A stretch of 64,000 nucleotides of DNA from Cinnamomum chago. Lineage: Eukaryota > Streptophyta > Magnoliopsida > Laurales > Lauraceae. A program made the position numbers and the translations under genes. The notes beneath the pieces are model-generated. The model was not told where the DNA came from, did not search any database, and was given only the letters and a program-made list of their open reading frames with translations. Below, piece by piece: positions 49,851-60,381 of this stretch (position 1 is its first letter; each line of letters begins with the position of its first letter). Location: positions 34,695,501 to 34,759,500 of the forward strand of contig CP142455.1 in assembly GCA_038049695.1 (NCBI GenBank), written 5' to 3'.

Positions 49851-50224
49851 ACCATCTATGGAGGTGTGAAAATTTAGGTGCGAAAATGAGTACATATTCA
49901 CACCATTTTCACATGAAATTTACATACGTGATGCGTAAAATAGTGCAAACAAACGTGATGGTACGTAACATTCACGCATGTGCATCATTTACCTACGTAA
50001 ATGGTTGCAAACAAACGACCCCTAAAGGTTGAGTGCGACGCGGAATCCGATGGCCACGGACTTCGGGTCGCAACGCCACAAATGCTTCCGCAAAATATTC
50101 AGAAAGTGTTGGTATGTGTTGTCTTCACACACGCGGATCCTGGGAGAAGTAAAATACATTTATGCTTAATCCATTTCCCGCCCCCGAGGTTTCGGTTCGG
50201 GGGCGCGACAGTAAGTGCTAAAAA

Positions 50225-50460
50225 TTAGCAACCTTCCCAAAAGAAAAGGAAACTTGGGATATTCTCTCCCAAAACAAAGATTCCTTGAGAAATTCTCTCC
50301 AAAAAGAAAGTGAATGATAGATATTCTCTCCCAAAGAAATATATTTTGAGAGAATCTCTCCCAAAATCAAGGAAACTTGAAAAAAATCTCTCAAAGTAAA
50401 GATATTTTTAGATATTCTCCACCCAAAAGAGATATCTTTAGATATTCTTTATGAAAATGA
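50225..50460 (+). repeat. Degenerate repeat of TATTCTCTCCCAAAA words
   Basis: Imperfect units of about 35-40 nt containing GATATTCTCTCCCAAA are repeated about six times right after the insertion point of beta-2. No gene is seen from 50216 to 51180 in the 3' non-coding part of element B. Confidence 0.65.
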
Positions 50461-50790
50461 CACCATATGAGATCTAAGCCATCTTCAAAGCTTAGGGTCC
50501 CATGGGTTAGCCCATATGAGCCAGGTTTGACCACCTAGGCACTAAAAGTGGCTTTTAGTCAAAATTTCTCTTACCAAGAGCATACAAAAAATGGTCCCAT
50601 GCCTCTTTTGAGTTGATTGGACCATACCATACAAAAAAACCAAGCTTCATGAGTTTCCAAAAATCCAAACCATCCCACCTCATGAACCAAATTAAGCCAA
50701 AATCTTGAAATTGACATTCCACAAAAGCCCAAACCACTCCAATGGACCCAAAATTGTCCCAAAGAGTGAACCAAAAAACCAAACCTTGGT

Positions 50791-50990
50791 CCCCCTAACT
50801 CGCCACATACAGCTTGTTAGGTCACAAGACCAAAACCAAAAATCAAAACCCGACCCCCTAACTTGCCACATACAGCCTGTTAGGTCACAAGGTCAAAACC
50901 AAAACCAAAAACCTGACCCCCTAACCTGTCACATACAGCTTGTTAGGTCACAAGGTCAAAATCAAAACCAAAAAACCAAAACCAAATCCA
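50791..50990 (+). repeat. Three tandem units of about 60 bp before the 3' LTR of B
   Basis: Units contain CCCCCTAACTTGCCACATAC followed by AGCCTGTTAGGTCACAAGGT and an A/C-rich linker. They are 200 bp upstream of the polypurine tract. Confidence 0.8.
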
Positions 50991-51181
50991 AATGTCATTC
51001 TCAAAATCTTGCCTTGAGATGGTACGTGATCCCTCTCACTACCATAAAATCCCCTGGAAGCTCAAAAGGTTACTCAAAAAAAAAAAAAAAAGCTCAAAGA
51101 CTCTTGGTCAAGTCAGAAGCTCTTCTTCAAAATTCTCTTCGAGGCACATCGACTGCAAAAACCATATCGTCGCTGTACCTC

Positions 51182-51191
51182 GAGGGGGCAT
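51182..51191 (+). other. Polypurine tract of element B
   Basis: GAGGGGGCAT stands immediately before the TGTTGACACC start of the 3' LTR. It is the expected plus-strand priming site and shows that 51193 is a 3' LTR. Confidence 0.7.
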
Positions 51192-51192
51192 T

Positions 51193-53782
51193 TGTTGACA
51201 CCAAAAATGTCACTTTGCCTCCTCACACCAAAAGCTACACGGAGCCGCATCCTACCAGAAATAGGCAGGCGCTACTTCAAGCATCAGATCTTGTCAGAAT
51301 CAAACAAAAACTGCAAGGTCATTCAAAACAACCAAAAGAGAAGTACACATGAAGTTTCGGGCCATTCCGACATTATTCGGCCTAACTTCACTTCTCCAAC
51401 AGTTGAGCAGCAGCTCCCGGCGGCGACAGTGTCGAAGACTTCAAATCTTCGATCAGAGCCTACGGATGGTTACAAAATACCTCCAAAAGGCTCCATGTCA
51501 AGTTTCAAGTCAAACCGACATCGTTTGACCGGAAGTCAAAGCTCGGGATTTCCCTCGCGGTGAAATCAAGGCAAGCATTTGCATGACCCCAAACGGCTTC
51601 AAAACTCAAACGAAAGCCTATGGTTGGTCTTATCTACTGATGAGGGAGTCACACGTCGAATTTCAGGTCAATCTGACATCGTTTGACCAAAAGTCAAAGC
51701 TCGGCATTTCCCTCGCGGTGAAATAAAGGCAAGCGTTTGCATGACTCCAAATGGCTTCAAAACTCAAACGAAAGCCTATGGTTGGTCTTATCTACTGATG
51801 AGGAAGCTACCCATCAAATTTCAGGTCAATCGGACATCGTTTGACCGAAAATCAAAGCTCGGCATTTCCCTCGCAGTGAAATCAAGTCAAGCATTTGTGG
51901 GCCCCCAAACGGCTTCAAAACCTGAATAAAAGCCTATGGTTGGTCTCTTCTACCGCTCAAGAAGCTACACGTCGAATTTCAGGTCATTCCGACATCGTTT
52001 GACCTAGTTTCGACGCTTGACAAAAAATCGGCAGTTCTCCACAGCAAAGTCTTCGGCTTTTCAGAAAATGGGAAACTTTGCGATCCGATTTGCACGGCTT
52101 CTCGTCAGGTTTTCTTGAGGGAAATCCAGCCAATAAATGAGAGGAAATTCCAAGAAAAATGCAGGAGAAAACAGAAGCAAAAACGGACGAAAAACGGCGA
52201 AGAAAAAGCGACCGAAAGGCGGCCAAAAAAATGGGCCAAGGCCCATGGTCGCCGGCGACCATGGAGGTCTGGGCCGCCGGACCTCTCCCAAAAACCTCGT
52301 TTTTCGGGTATTTTTCGCGTTTCGAGTTGATTGGCCCCTGTGATTTTTCCAAAATCTGATTTTTTGTGCATGATATCCGTCGATCTTCATCAACATCACG
52401 GATCCATCACTGGAATCATTAGATCATCATCGGACCCCTCAAGATCGTCAAACGGCTAACCAAGAAAGCACCCTTTCTGCCCGCCCGATCGCGAAATCGA
52501 CTGGACAGATGTTGCTGGCCCGCTATCAACCAATGTTTGAAATTGGATCACCATCCGACATCAAATGGTATGTGGGTCCATTGGTGATCATCGCATGAAG
52601 AATCCCAAAGGACGCGGCACGGCCCGCGACTCTTCAAGCGCCCAGGCAATCAATTAATGAAGTTAAATGACCCGTTTATGGCAAGTTAATGCGGTCATTA
52701 ACTCATTATTTTGAACGGCCCAATCAGAAGCAAGCAAATGGGAGTTACAAGTCCAAGTAATCATGACATTAAAATCATGAAACTCCCGTCATCATGGAGA
52801 TTAAAGGCGATTAAATGCCCACTACTCTCCATCGGCCAATCAAATTCAAGGAAAAAGGAGTTACAAAACAAGTAATTAAAAACTTGTAACTCCTCCCATC
52901 ATGAGCATTAATACCATAAATGCTCATAAACTCTCCTAAATGGCTACCAAATGCCTATAAATAGGAGGCCATTCCAAGGGAAACGGATCCAGAAAAATCG
53001 CTGGAAAATCATTCAGAGATCCGAAAAACTCTCCGAAAAATCCAGAACCTCTGCAACAAACTCTCCTCTATTGAAGAAAACTCTGCTGCAACAAGCACTA
53101 CAAGGTGATCAAAGCTCCTTGGGGGGGCCACCCCCCCCCCCCCCCAAAGGCCACCTCTCCTTCTATCCAACATGGCTAGATGCGGCTTTTCAGCCCATCT
53201 ACTCGGCTTTTTACCGGATATAGGACCTTACCTTGGTCCTTATCCTCTAAAAATCTGAGGTTGGAGCCAAGCCAAGAAATCAAGCATTAAAGTTCTCATC
53301 TGAAGGACGAAGGCGGAGTCAATACATAACTCGCGACCGTCGATCTGAACGGGTCCCCCACAATCGCATGAGAAGTTAGATTCCTTTTCTTTCTTTTCTG
53401 TTGCATTGTATTTTTTTACAAAGAGACAAAAATCACATCTCTTGTCTTTCATTATTGATAAGATTTGTAAATCGCCTTTCACGGCAAAATCGCCTTTCAC
53501 GGCAAACAAAGAAAACCGCCTCTCACGGCATTCAAAAAACAAACCTTGTCTCTTTTCTTTAAAAATATGTGTGCAATGGAAAGATGGAAAAAAGTTGATT
53601 TCCTTTTCTACTTGTGAAGGTGAATCTCCGGATCACCACTCTAAATTCCAAGTAGAATAGAAATTCTGGCATACCCGTACAAAAAAAAACTGATGCCCGC
53701 TTTTCCTTTCTTTCCCTCCACCGTACCCCGTCAGCCCCGGGGCGGAGGCAGCTTTGGAAAAAGAGAAAAGCCGGGACCATCA
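51193..53782 (+). repeat. 3' LTR of element B
   Basis: This LTR is 2590 bp and is preceded by a polypurine tract. I count roughly 45-55 differences to the 5' LTR by eye, mostly single substitutions plus length changes in the C-run and an extra copy of a 17-nt word near 53.48 kb. The palindromic cluster is at 52243-52284, the TATA box at 52956-52963 and the hairpin at 53117-53150. Confidence 0.93.
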
Positions 53783-53787
53783 CTTCC

Positions 53788-54635
53788 AACTTATCCGTCT
53801 TAGCTTCCAACTTATCCGTCTTAACCTCTAGCACATGTGCTGGACAAGCCCAAATGTATAAATGTTGTAGACTAGGCTTTTGCCCAGACCACAACTCCTA
53901 GGGAGTCTTAGGTACAGACTTAGATGGTACGAGGTTTAGTATGTACATTGCAGTATCCAAGGCGTATCTCCAAAAAGGATATAGGTAATCCTAAGAAACT
54001 CAGCATAGACCTAATCATATCTAAAAGAGTCATGTTCCTTCTTTCTGCTACTCCATTCTGTTGAGGCATATCGGAGCAGACAATTGGGATAGAATCCCAT
54101 TTTCTGATAAGTATCCCATAAAATCAGCAGAGAGATATTACTCTCCTCGATCTGATCGAAGAATCTTGATACTCTTACCTAATTGTTTTTCCGCTTCCGC
54201 TCGAAACTCTTTGAACTTTTCAAAAGCCTCAGACTTGTGGTGCATAAGGTTATGTATCCATATCTTGAGTAATCATCTGTGAAAGTGATGAAATACTCAT
54301 ATCCTCCTCTGGCCCTGACATTAATGGGTCCACACACATCAGTATGCACTAATTCCAATAAACCTTTGGCCCTATTGCCCTTAGATGAAAAGGGTCTTTT
54401 GGTCATTTTGCCTTCCAGACAGGACTCGTAGACAGGCATTGGTTCTACAACCAATGAAGGCAAGATACCATCTTTCACTAGCTTGTCAATCCTGTTTAGG
54501 TTTATATGACCTAGCCTCAAGTGCCAAAGTTTTGTTGGATTAGATGAAGGTGACTTCCTCTTTAATGATGATCTATTATTTGTTTCAGTATCATGTATCT
54601 CATACATTGTAGGAGTTAACAAATAAAGCCCATTG
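53788..54635 (-). pseudogene. pol: copia pol: integrase
   Basis: On the minus strand the pre-integrase domain LWHLRLGHINLNRIDKLVKD is followed by KGLLELVHTDVCGPINVRAR and YFITFTDDYSRYGY, the copia integrase core with its zinc-binding lead. The block lies between beta-3 (upstream in the element) and element B (downstream), and continues into the RT part at 17079. It is broken in places. Confidence 0.9.
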
Positions 54636-54640
54636 GTTAC

Positions 54641-57600
54641 TGTAAGACCCCGACCTGAGTGAACCCGATTAGTGCTAGTTAAGTCGTGTGTTAGTTCTAA
54701 CCTTGACTAGTGATTTTGGCTAAGTTGGGTTTGGAATAGCTTTTGTTTTAGTTTTGGGCAATTTTGAGTGCTTTGATAACTAGTGGGGCCCTTTGGGGGT
54801 TCCCCCTATGACTTTGCATTTACTTAGGAGATTTTTCGGAATCGTTTTGAATTGCGTTCTTATCCCGTTTCATTTATCTTATTGATCCCTACAACTTTCA
54901 TGTTGATCCCGTTTCCATTCGAGACCCCGAAACCCGATTTACTAGCCTCGAGGGCAAAACAGTCCATTTACAGTAAACCTGTACCCAAAACTTGACATCC
55001 CCGAAACCCGCGAAACATATACTTTTTAGAAACTAGATATTTCTCCGATCATTTCTTCCTTCTTCGTCGAATTCATCCGAGATCCCGAAAGACATGATTT
55101 CAGTCAAACAAGCTTCTTTAGTAGTGGGACTCAACCCCATTTGTTATCAAAGGGAAACCCACTCTCCTTTTCATCTCATTCTTTATTTTCGAGCACAACA
55201 CTTCAACCTAGGGTTTCTTGCAACTTTCTCTTCTTCATCTTGCACTCTCCATCTCAATCTCCTACTAATCTTGCACCAACATCAAAATGGAGATCACCAT
55301 TCTCTTCCTCATCTTGAAGGCTATCTTTTGATACCATTTGTTGAGAAACCTATCAACTTTGAGACTTCCTTTGAGCTAGCTCTTGCCATTTGAAGGTCAT
55401 CCAAGTAAGCAATCTTCTCTATCTTCTAGATTTGTATTCTTCTAGCCCTTGAGAAGCTCCATTTTCATTATTGAAAGTTCTATCATTTTCATTCTTTGTT
55501 TGACCCATTTTAGGGTTTGTTTTGGGGGTTTTTGCTTGTAGCTTGGAATTGAACTTAAGAGGTGATTAAAGGCTTGGTTTTCGCTAGCTTGGACCTAAGG
55601 CAAGTGGATGATTAGGTGTTTTGAGTTATAAATGATTGGTGAAACATTAATGAATTACTCATGCTTTTATTGATTTGCATTGTTGAAATAAATGCTCATA
55701 ATGCATCTTGCTAGTTCATTTAATGTCTTGGAAACATGGGTTTATAGCTTTCTTATCTCTAGTCTTGTGGTGGTTGTATAAGTGTTGAAAGGAGGGAAAA
55801 AGAGAAGGACCCAGCCCACTGCAGAACAGAACCTGGGTTTTGTTCCGCAGTGTACGCGGTCGACCCCACGGGGGCTCAGTTGACCGGCGACACAGGGTCA
55901 GGCTCCCTGGGAGCCTGACCAGAGCACTGTTGACCCATTTCAGTTATAACTCCCGGTCGACCGGCCATGGGCTCGGTCGACCAGGCACATAGGGATCAGG
56001 TCGACCTGATTTTCTCAGGTCGACTGGGGCTGCTGTGTACGGGGTCGACCGGGCAACTGAGAAATCCTTGCTGGAAGGGATTTTCACCCTGTTTTTGGAT
56101 GGGCTTAGGTGGGACTTTGGCTACCCTTTTTGGACTCATTGGACTATATGTGAGGATGTCTTGAGCCGACGTTCTTCACGGTTAGTTCAGTTGCATTGGA
56201 ATCCAATCCAATTCAATCTTGAACGGTATGGGACATTGCCATATCCTCCTTATATCTATACACGAAGTCTATTTCCTTGGGTATCGCGAATCCTATCCCT
56301 TTCGGTGACTGAGTAGGTGGTACGATGCTTCAGGATTAACATCATATTTAGGATGGACTGTTTATAGTCTTGATTTTTAATCGTACCATCTAGTACTATC
56401 TATAAGCTCATTTAAAGTTTTGAAACTCGTAAAGTGTATAAGGAGCCCGGAATGTCTTCAAACTCAAGGAGTACCAAGTCATTATTATAATTGACATACG
56501 GGACCCCTATTCACCTTAAATAAATCTTGAAACCAATATTTTACCCAAAATTGTAATAGTTCATTGTATTCCCTCATTTCCAAGATTTGCATTACACGAC
56601 TTGTTTTCCCGAAAGCATTGAAGTTACACTAGTAACAGTTACTTGTCCTGAAATGTATTGCACCACATGAAATGGAAATTATTCCTTGAACATCCTTGCC
56701 CCGCAAGTTCATTTACTTGCACTTGATTTACTTGTTCATTTCTCGATTTGTTAATTGACCTATGAGTCGGCATCACTAGGCTTGGATAACCTTGTCGTTT
56801 GATCAACCGACTTGGAGATCCCCCTCCCGTCCCGCCAACTGCAGTTTGGATCCTGATGCCCGGTTTATTACCGTGGACCCGTCCCGATACCCGGTTCGCT
56901 ACCGTGGTCCCGTCCCGTATATTTATATTGTATATATGTTCTTCGTTGAATCTCCTCACCTTGTGTGACTGAGACCAACGTCCCGTTATATTCTTGTCAC
57001 TTTGGTGATAGAGGACTTAGCTTTGTGTGATTGCCATCTTGTTAGTTCCCGATTCCTTGGATACCTTACATGTTTTATCTTGTTTATTTTTTTTCTAGTA
57101 AATGATTTATCTCCTTTATAAAAGTTCTTGCTTAAACAGATTTCTAGGCTTTCCAAGATATTTCTTTTATTATATGTTGTTGTATCTTTTCACTCTCTTG
57201 CCAGACTGTCGTGTCTGGCCCATTTTCTTTGGTACTCAAGTCCCGTTGCCGGTTACCTTGAGGAGGAGCTGGAGGAGGCAGTAGGTGAACCGCAACCCCT
57301 AGTTGAGTGGCATGCTGATGATGTCATTTAGATATCTGGTTGCTGCGAAAGACGAAACATTTTGGGAAAACTATTTAACCATTCTTTTGGATTATTGTTT
57401 TGTTTATATTGGCCTTTGTTAGCCTCTATTCTTGGGGAATGTAACTAAATGATCTTTTGTTAAAACTTTAACTTACTGTTGGGAAACATGCTAATGATTA
57501 TTGCTCATTCTGATACAGTATTTTATACTTATGATGTTGTCTTCATGACTAGGAATAGTTTGACTATTTGATTTGCTACATGCTTCCGCACTTAAAAGAA

Positions 57601-57742
57601 ATATTCATTTATGGTTGTGATATCCTCACCGCGGACACCTATGGGAAATTAAATAAATGTATGGTATCATTAAAATGATGTGGTACATCATTAGTCCCGA
57701 TCCCGGATTGGCTCGGTAGGGGCCCAGTCCGGGGTCGCGACA
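54641..57742 (+). mobile_element. Solo LTR beta-3, nested in the copia element
   Basis: This 3102-bp element has ends TGTAAGACCCCGACC and GGGGTCGCGACA and a perfect duplication GTTAC (54636-54640 and 57743-57747). The body matches beta-2 and beta-4. It separates the copia integrase from the copia protease and gag. No coding region is present. Confidence 0.9.
55855..56050 (+). repeat. GGTCGACC palindrome array in solo LTR beta-3
   Basis: About eight GGTCGACC or GTTGACC sites stand in 200 bp, including the perfect palindromes CCGGTCGACCGG (55953-55964) and TCAGGTCGACCTGA (55996-56009). An unrelated perfect inverted repeat with arms GGTCAGGCTCCC and GGGAGCCTGACC (55896-55920) lies among them. 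Confidence 0.88.
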
Positions 57743-57747
57743 GTTAC

Positions 57748-58948
57748 CTTGCTAGAACATATAAAAGTATCATTCCTTTTTATGACAACTTCAGTACCAA
57801 AAGTAATGGAATAACTTTTATTAACCAAACTAGAAACTGAAATTAAATTCCGCCGTAAAGACGGTACATATAACGTGTCTGACAAAACCAACTTATTATT
57901 TGAAAAACATAAAGTAATGACTCCCACTGAAACTACCTCTGCCTGAGCATCAGATCCTAGGTTAACAATGATTTCTCCATCACTGAGCCTCCTAGTTTCC
58001 CTGAACCCCTGCAACAAATTACATATGTGATTAGTTGCCCCGGAGTCCACACACCAAGATTCTGAAGTACCAGTTGCAAAACTAACTTCAGAAATAAGCG
58101 ACTCAATCATACCTGAGGTCTTCTTCTTAGACAGATACTCTGGACAATTCCTTTTCCAATGTCCTGTCTTACCACAATGGAAACACTTTCCTTTTGACCC
58201 TGAACCCTTAGTGTTGGCCACGCCACCATTAGGAACTGATTTCTTTTTGCCTTTTCACCCTTTGCCTTTCGGCTTGGACTTGGCATCTGACTTTCTGTCA
58301 CTAGGACAGTTAGCTTCTTCTTCATAATCCCTTCAGTCACCACCAGCTGGCTAGAAAGCTCAGCTAGAGTCAAATTCATCTTAGTCATATTATAATTGAC
58401 CTTGAAATTTTTGAATGACTCTGGTAGTGACTCAAGGATTATGTCAATCTACGATTCTGCATCAATCGTAGCCCTCAGTACATCTAACTCTTCAATGAGT
58501 CCATCATTTTCAACATGTGGTCCTGTATTGGTGTGCCTTCAGCCATCTTGGTGCTTATAAGCACCCTCATAGCAGCTTGTCTAGCAGGCCTGCCTTGTTC
58601 CGCAAACATCTCCTTTAAGTTCGATATAATAACGTATGCAGTCTTATAGGATTGATGTTGGTGTTGCAAAACACTAGACATGGATGCCAGAATGTCACAT
58701 CTGGCCATCTCATCATCTTTGGCCCATTGGGTGTAAAGTTCCTTTTCTTCTTCCGGAGCATCTGGGCCAGGCTCATCAAGGGGGGTTTTGGTAATGACAT
58801 ATTTATATCCTGAAGCAGTTAGGACAATATCCAGGTTCCGTTTCCAGTCTACATAGTTGGATCCCACTAATTTATTCTGGTTGAGGATGGTCACAAGTGG
58901 ATTGAAAGTATTTGAATTCATGCTTGAAAAACTGTAGCACATAACCAT
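57748..58948 (-). pseudogene. gag: copia gag and protease
   Basis: Gag starts near 58.92 kb (MNSNTFNPLVTILNQNKLVG, then YVDWKRNLDIVLTASGYKYV) with the UBN2-type domain through MRVLISTKMAEGTPIQDHML. The zinc knuckle CFHCGKTGHWKRNC is at about 58.15-58.19 kb. The protease follows with WCVDSGATNHICN (about 58.03-58.07 kb) and SDTLYVPSLRRNLISVSSLV. It is broken in several places. Confidence 0.9.
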
Positions 58949-60376
58949 ACATTCAATTAATGAATTTAAATGACATTAGGGTTTAGTATTCTACCAAATT
59001 TATGTGGGAAACCATCATAACCACTAAATTCAGAATACATCGGAATCCCAATCTCCGTGGTATGCCTCCTTGGGGAGTGCGAATACCACCTAGATTGGTG
59101 CGGATCAAAGTTGGTCAAAATTAGGATTAAGACTAACTATCCATGATCCCCTTCATTCGTTATTATCTAGGTATCTCATACCAAATAATGAATGACTCCC
59201 GATTAGCTTCGGTTTCTAAAATGAATGAGGTAAATCCTTGGGGACGCTACATCATTATTTTAGTTAAGTGTGACCCACCAACTAGCATTGTATGACAACC
59301 GTTGCGGGTAGCTCCTCCTTGGGGAGTGGGCCCCCGCCCCGTCTCACCAACACTATCCATTGGAGATCCATATCTAGTAACCGGAGAAATAAAAGCCCTC
59401 CATGGGAAACGACCATTCTCAAGATGGAGCGAGGCTAATACTTTCTTTACAATGGACCTATGGTGGAAAACCATGGGGATTTCTCAATTTAAATGCCCTG
59501 CTCCCACTTAATATTTTATAATTGAGGATTTCCTTGTAAGGTATTAGGGCCCACACATCAAATCATCTCATGATATGACCAATGATTGGTGCCAATTCAA
59601 GTTATTTGATGGAAAGTCTAGTTTCTTAAATTAGTGTTACCAATGGATCCATCTCATGGGCCCACCAACTCTAATTAGAACTCTTTCCAAAAATTAATTT
59701 GATTTGATCAATTTTGGTAATTGCTATGTTTGGATTAGATTTGGATACTATCTAAATCAAGCATTCATCCATAAATAGAAAGTGCTAAAATTAGAAACTA
59801 GTCCTCTTCTCCACATGGCCAAAGCGGAATGGACTTCTTGAACTTCTAGACTTTCAAAACTTTTGGGATCCTTCAAACGCTTTGGGCATCACCAGAAGGC
59901 TTTTGGTAATCTTCAAACTCTTTGATTAGGAGTCCAACTTTACTTTCCTTCCTCGTGTCGGACATCGCCAGAATTTACAAATTTAGAAAAATGACATAAA
60001 TTCCTATGCCTCAATTATGAGACTTACATGGTAATCTAAACATGGAAATAAAATGGCTATAGGGAAATTCACCATGCCTTGCCCTTTCACGAGAAACCAA
60101 GGAAACCATGATGCCCTTTATACTTAGACTCAAAGAAACCAATAACCATAAAAAGAAAGTAAAAGACTTGTGGGCCATATGGAGAGGACATTATTACCTG
60201 CAAGTTAGTATTTCATACAACAAAGCATCTCACAAAACTAGGTTACCAAACCACAATAGAAAAACAAGATGCCAAAGGTAGCCACCCTTTTAATATATGC
60301 TCTTCGCAGAGGGGGTCCGGGGGTGTCCCCGGGCGGGGTTCGACCCGCCTGACAAAGGCAGAAAATCGGGTTTTTT
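58949..60376 (-). other. Leader of the copia element (gag-proximal part)
   Basis: There is no gene in these 1.4 kb. Three copies of a CCTTGGGGA word occur (near 59070, 59237 and 59312), two of them as CCTTGGGGAGTG. The leader is unusually long for a copia element and continues at 63640-63863 on the other side of solo LTR beta-4. Confidence 0.65.
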
Positions 60377-60381
60377 CAATT

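Larger units (their letters stand above)
44076..50022 (-). mobile_element. PIF/Harbinger DNA transposon
   Basis: This 5947-bp element is flanked by the 3-bp duplication TAA (44073-44075 and 50023-50025), the preferred TTA/TAA target of the superfamily. Terminal inverted repeats are GGGGGCGTTTG (44076-44086) and the complement of CAAACGACCCC (50012-50022), 10 of 11 matching. Both subterminal regions are rich in TTTACGCATGTG and ACGTAAATG words, likely transposase binding sites. It carries a Myb/SANT-like gene and a DDE transposase gene, both on the minus strand, as expected of an autonomous member. It interrupts solo LTR beta-2 and is the innermost layer of the nest. Confidence 0.95.
40005..50210 (+). 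mobile_element. Solo LTR beta-2, nested in B and carrying a Harbinger element
   Basis: Ends TGTGAGAACCCGACCCC and GGGGGCGCGACA are flanked by the perfect duplication GTAAG (40000-40004 and 50211-50215). Without the nested DNA transposon it is about 4.26 kb. Its start, its block TGGGGCCCTTTGGGGGTTCC and its body match beta-3 and beta-4. No internal region, gag or pol is present, so it is a solo LTR left by recombination between two LTRs. LTRs of this length with such ends occur in Del/Tekay-type gypsy elements, but that assignment is a guess. Confidence 0.88.
17080..53782 (+). mobile_element. Element B: long Ty3/gypsy, Tat lineage, with antisense gene
   Basis: This element is flanked by the 5-bp duplication CTTCC (17075-17079 and 53783-53787) and has two LTRs with TG...CA ends. 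It spans 36.7 kb, of which about 24.3 kb is its own sequence after subtracting two nested solo LTRs. The order is 5' LTR, primer site, tandem-repeat leader, gag, pol, two minisatellite blocks, an antisense PMD gene, more repeats, polypurine tract, 3' LTR. By eye the two LTRs differ at about 2 percent of sites, which at the commonly used rate of 1.3e-8 per site per year suggests insertion somewhat under one million years ago. Besides the nested insertions it has roughly eight breaks over the sense and antisense genes. Confidence 0.94.

Noticed and set aside
49560-49877. Plus-strand frame of 105 residues in the Harbinger flank
   Set aside because: It contains a run of phenylalanines from a T-tract, has no domain and is opposite to the element genes.
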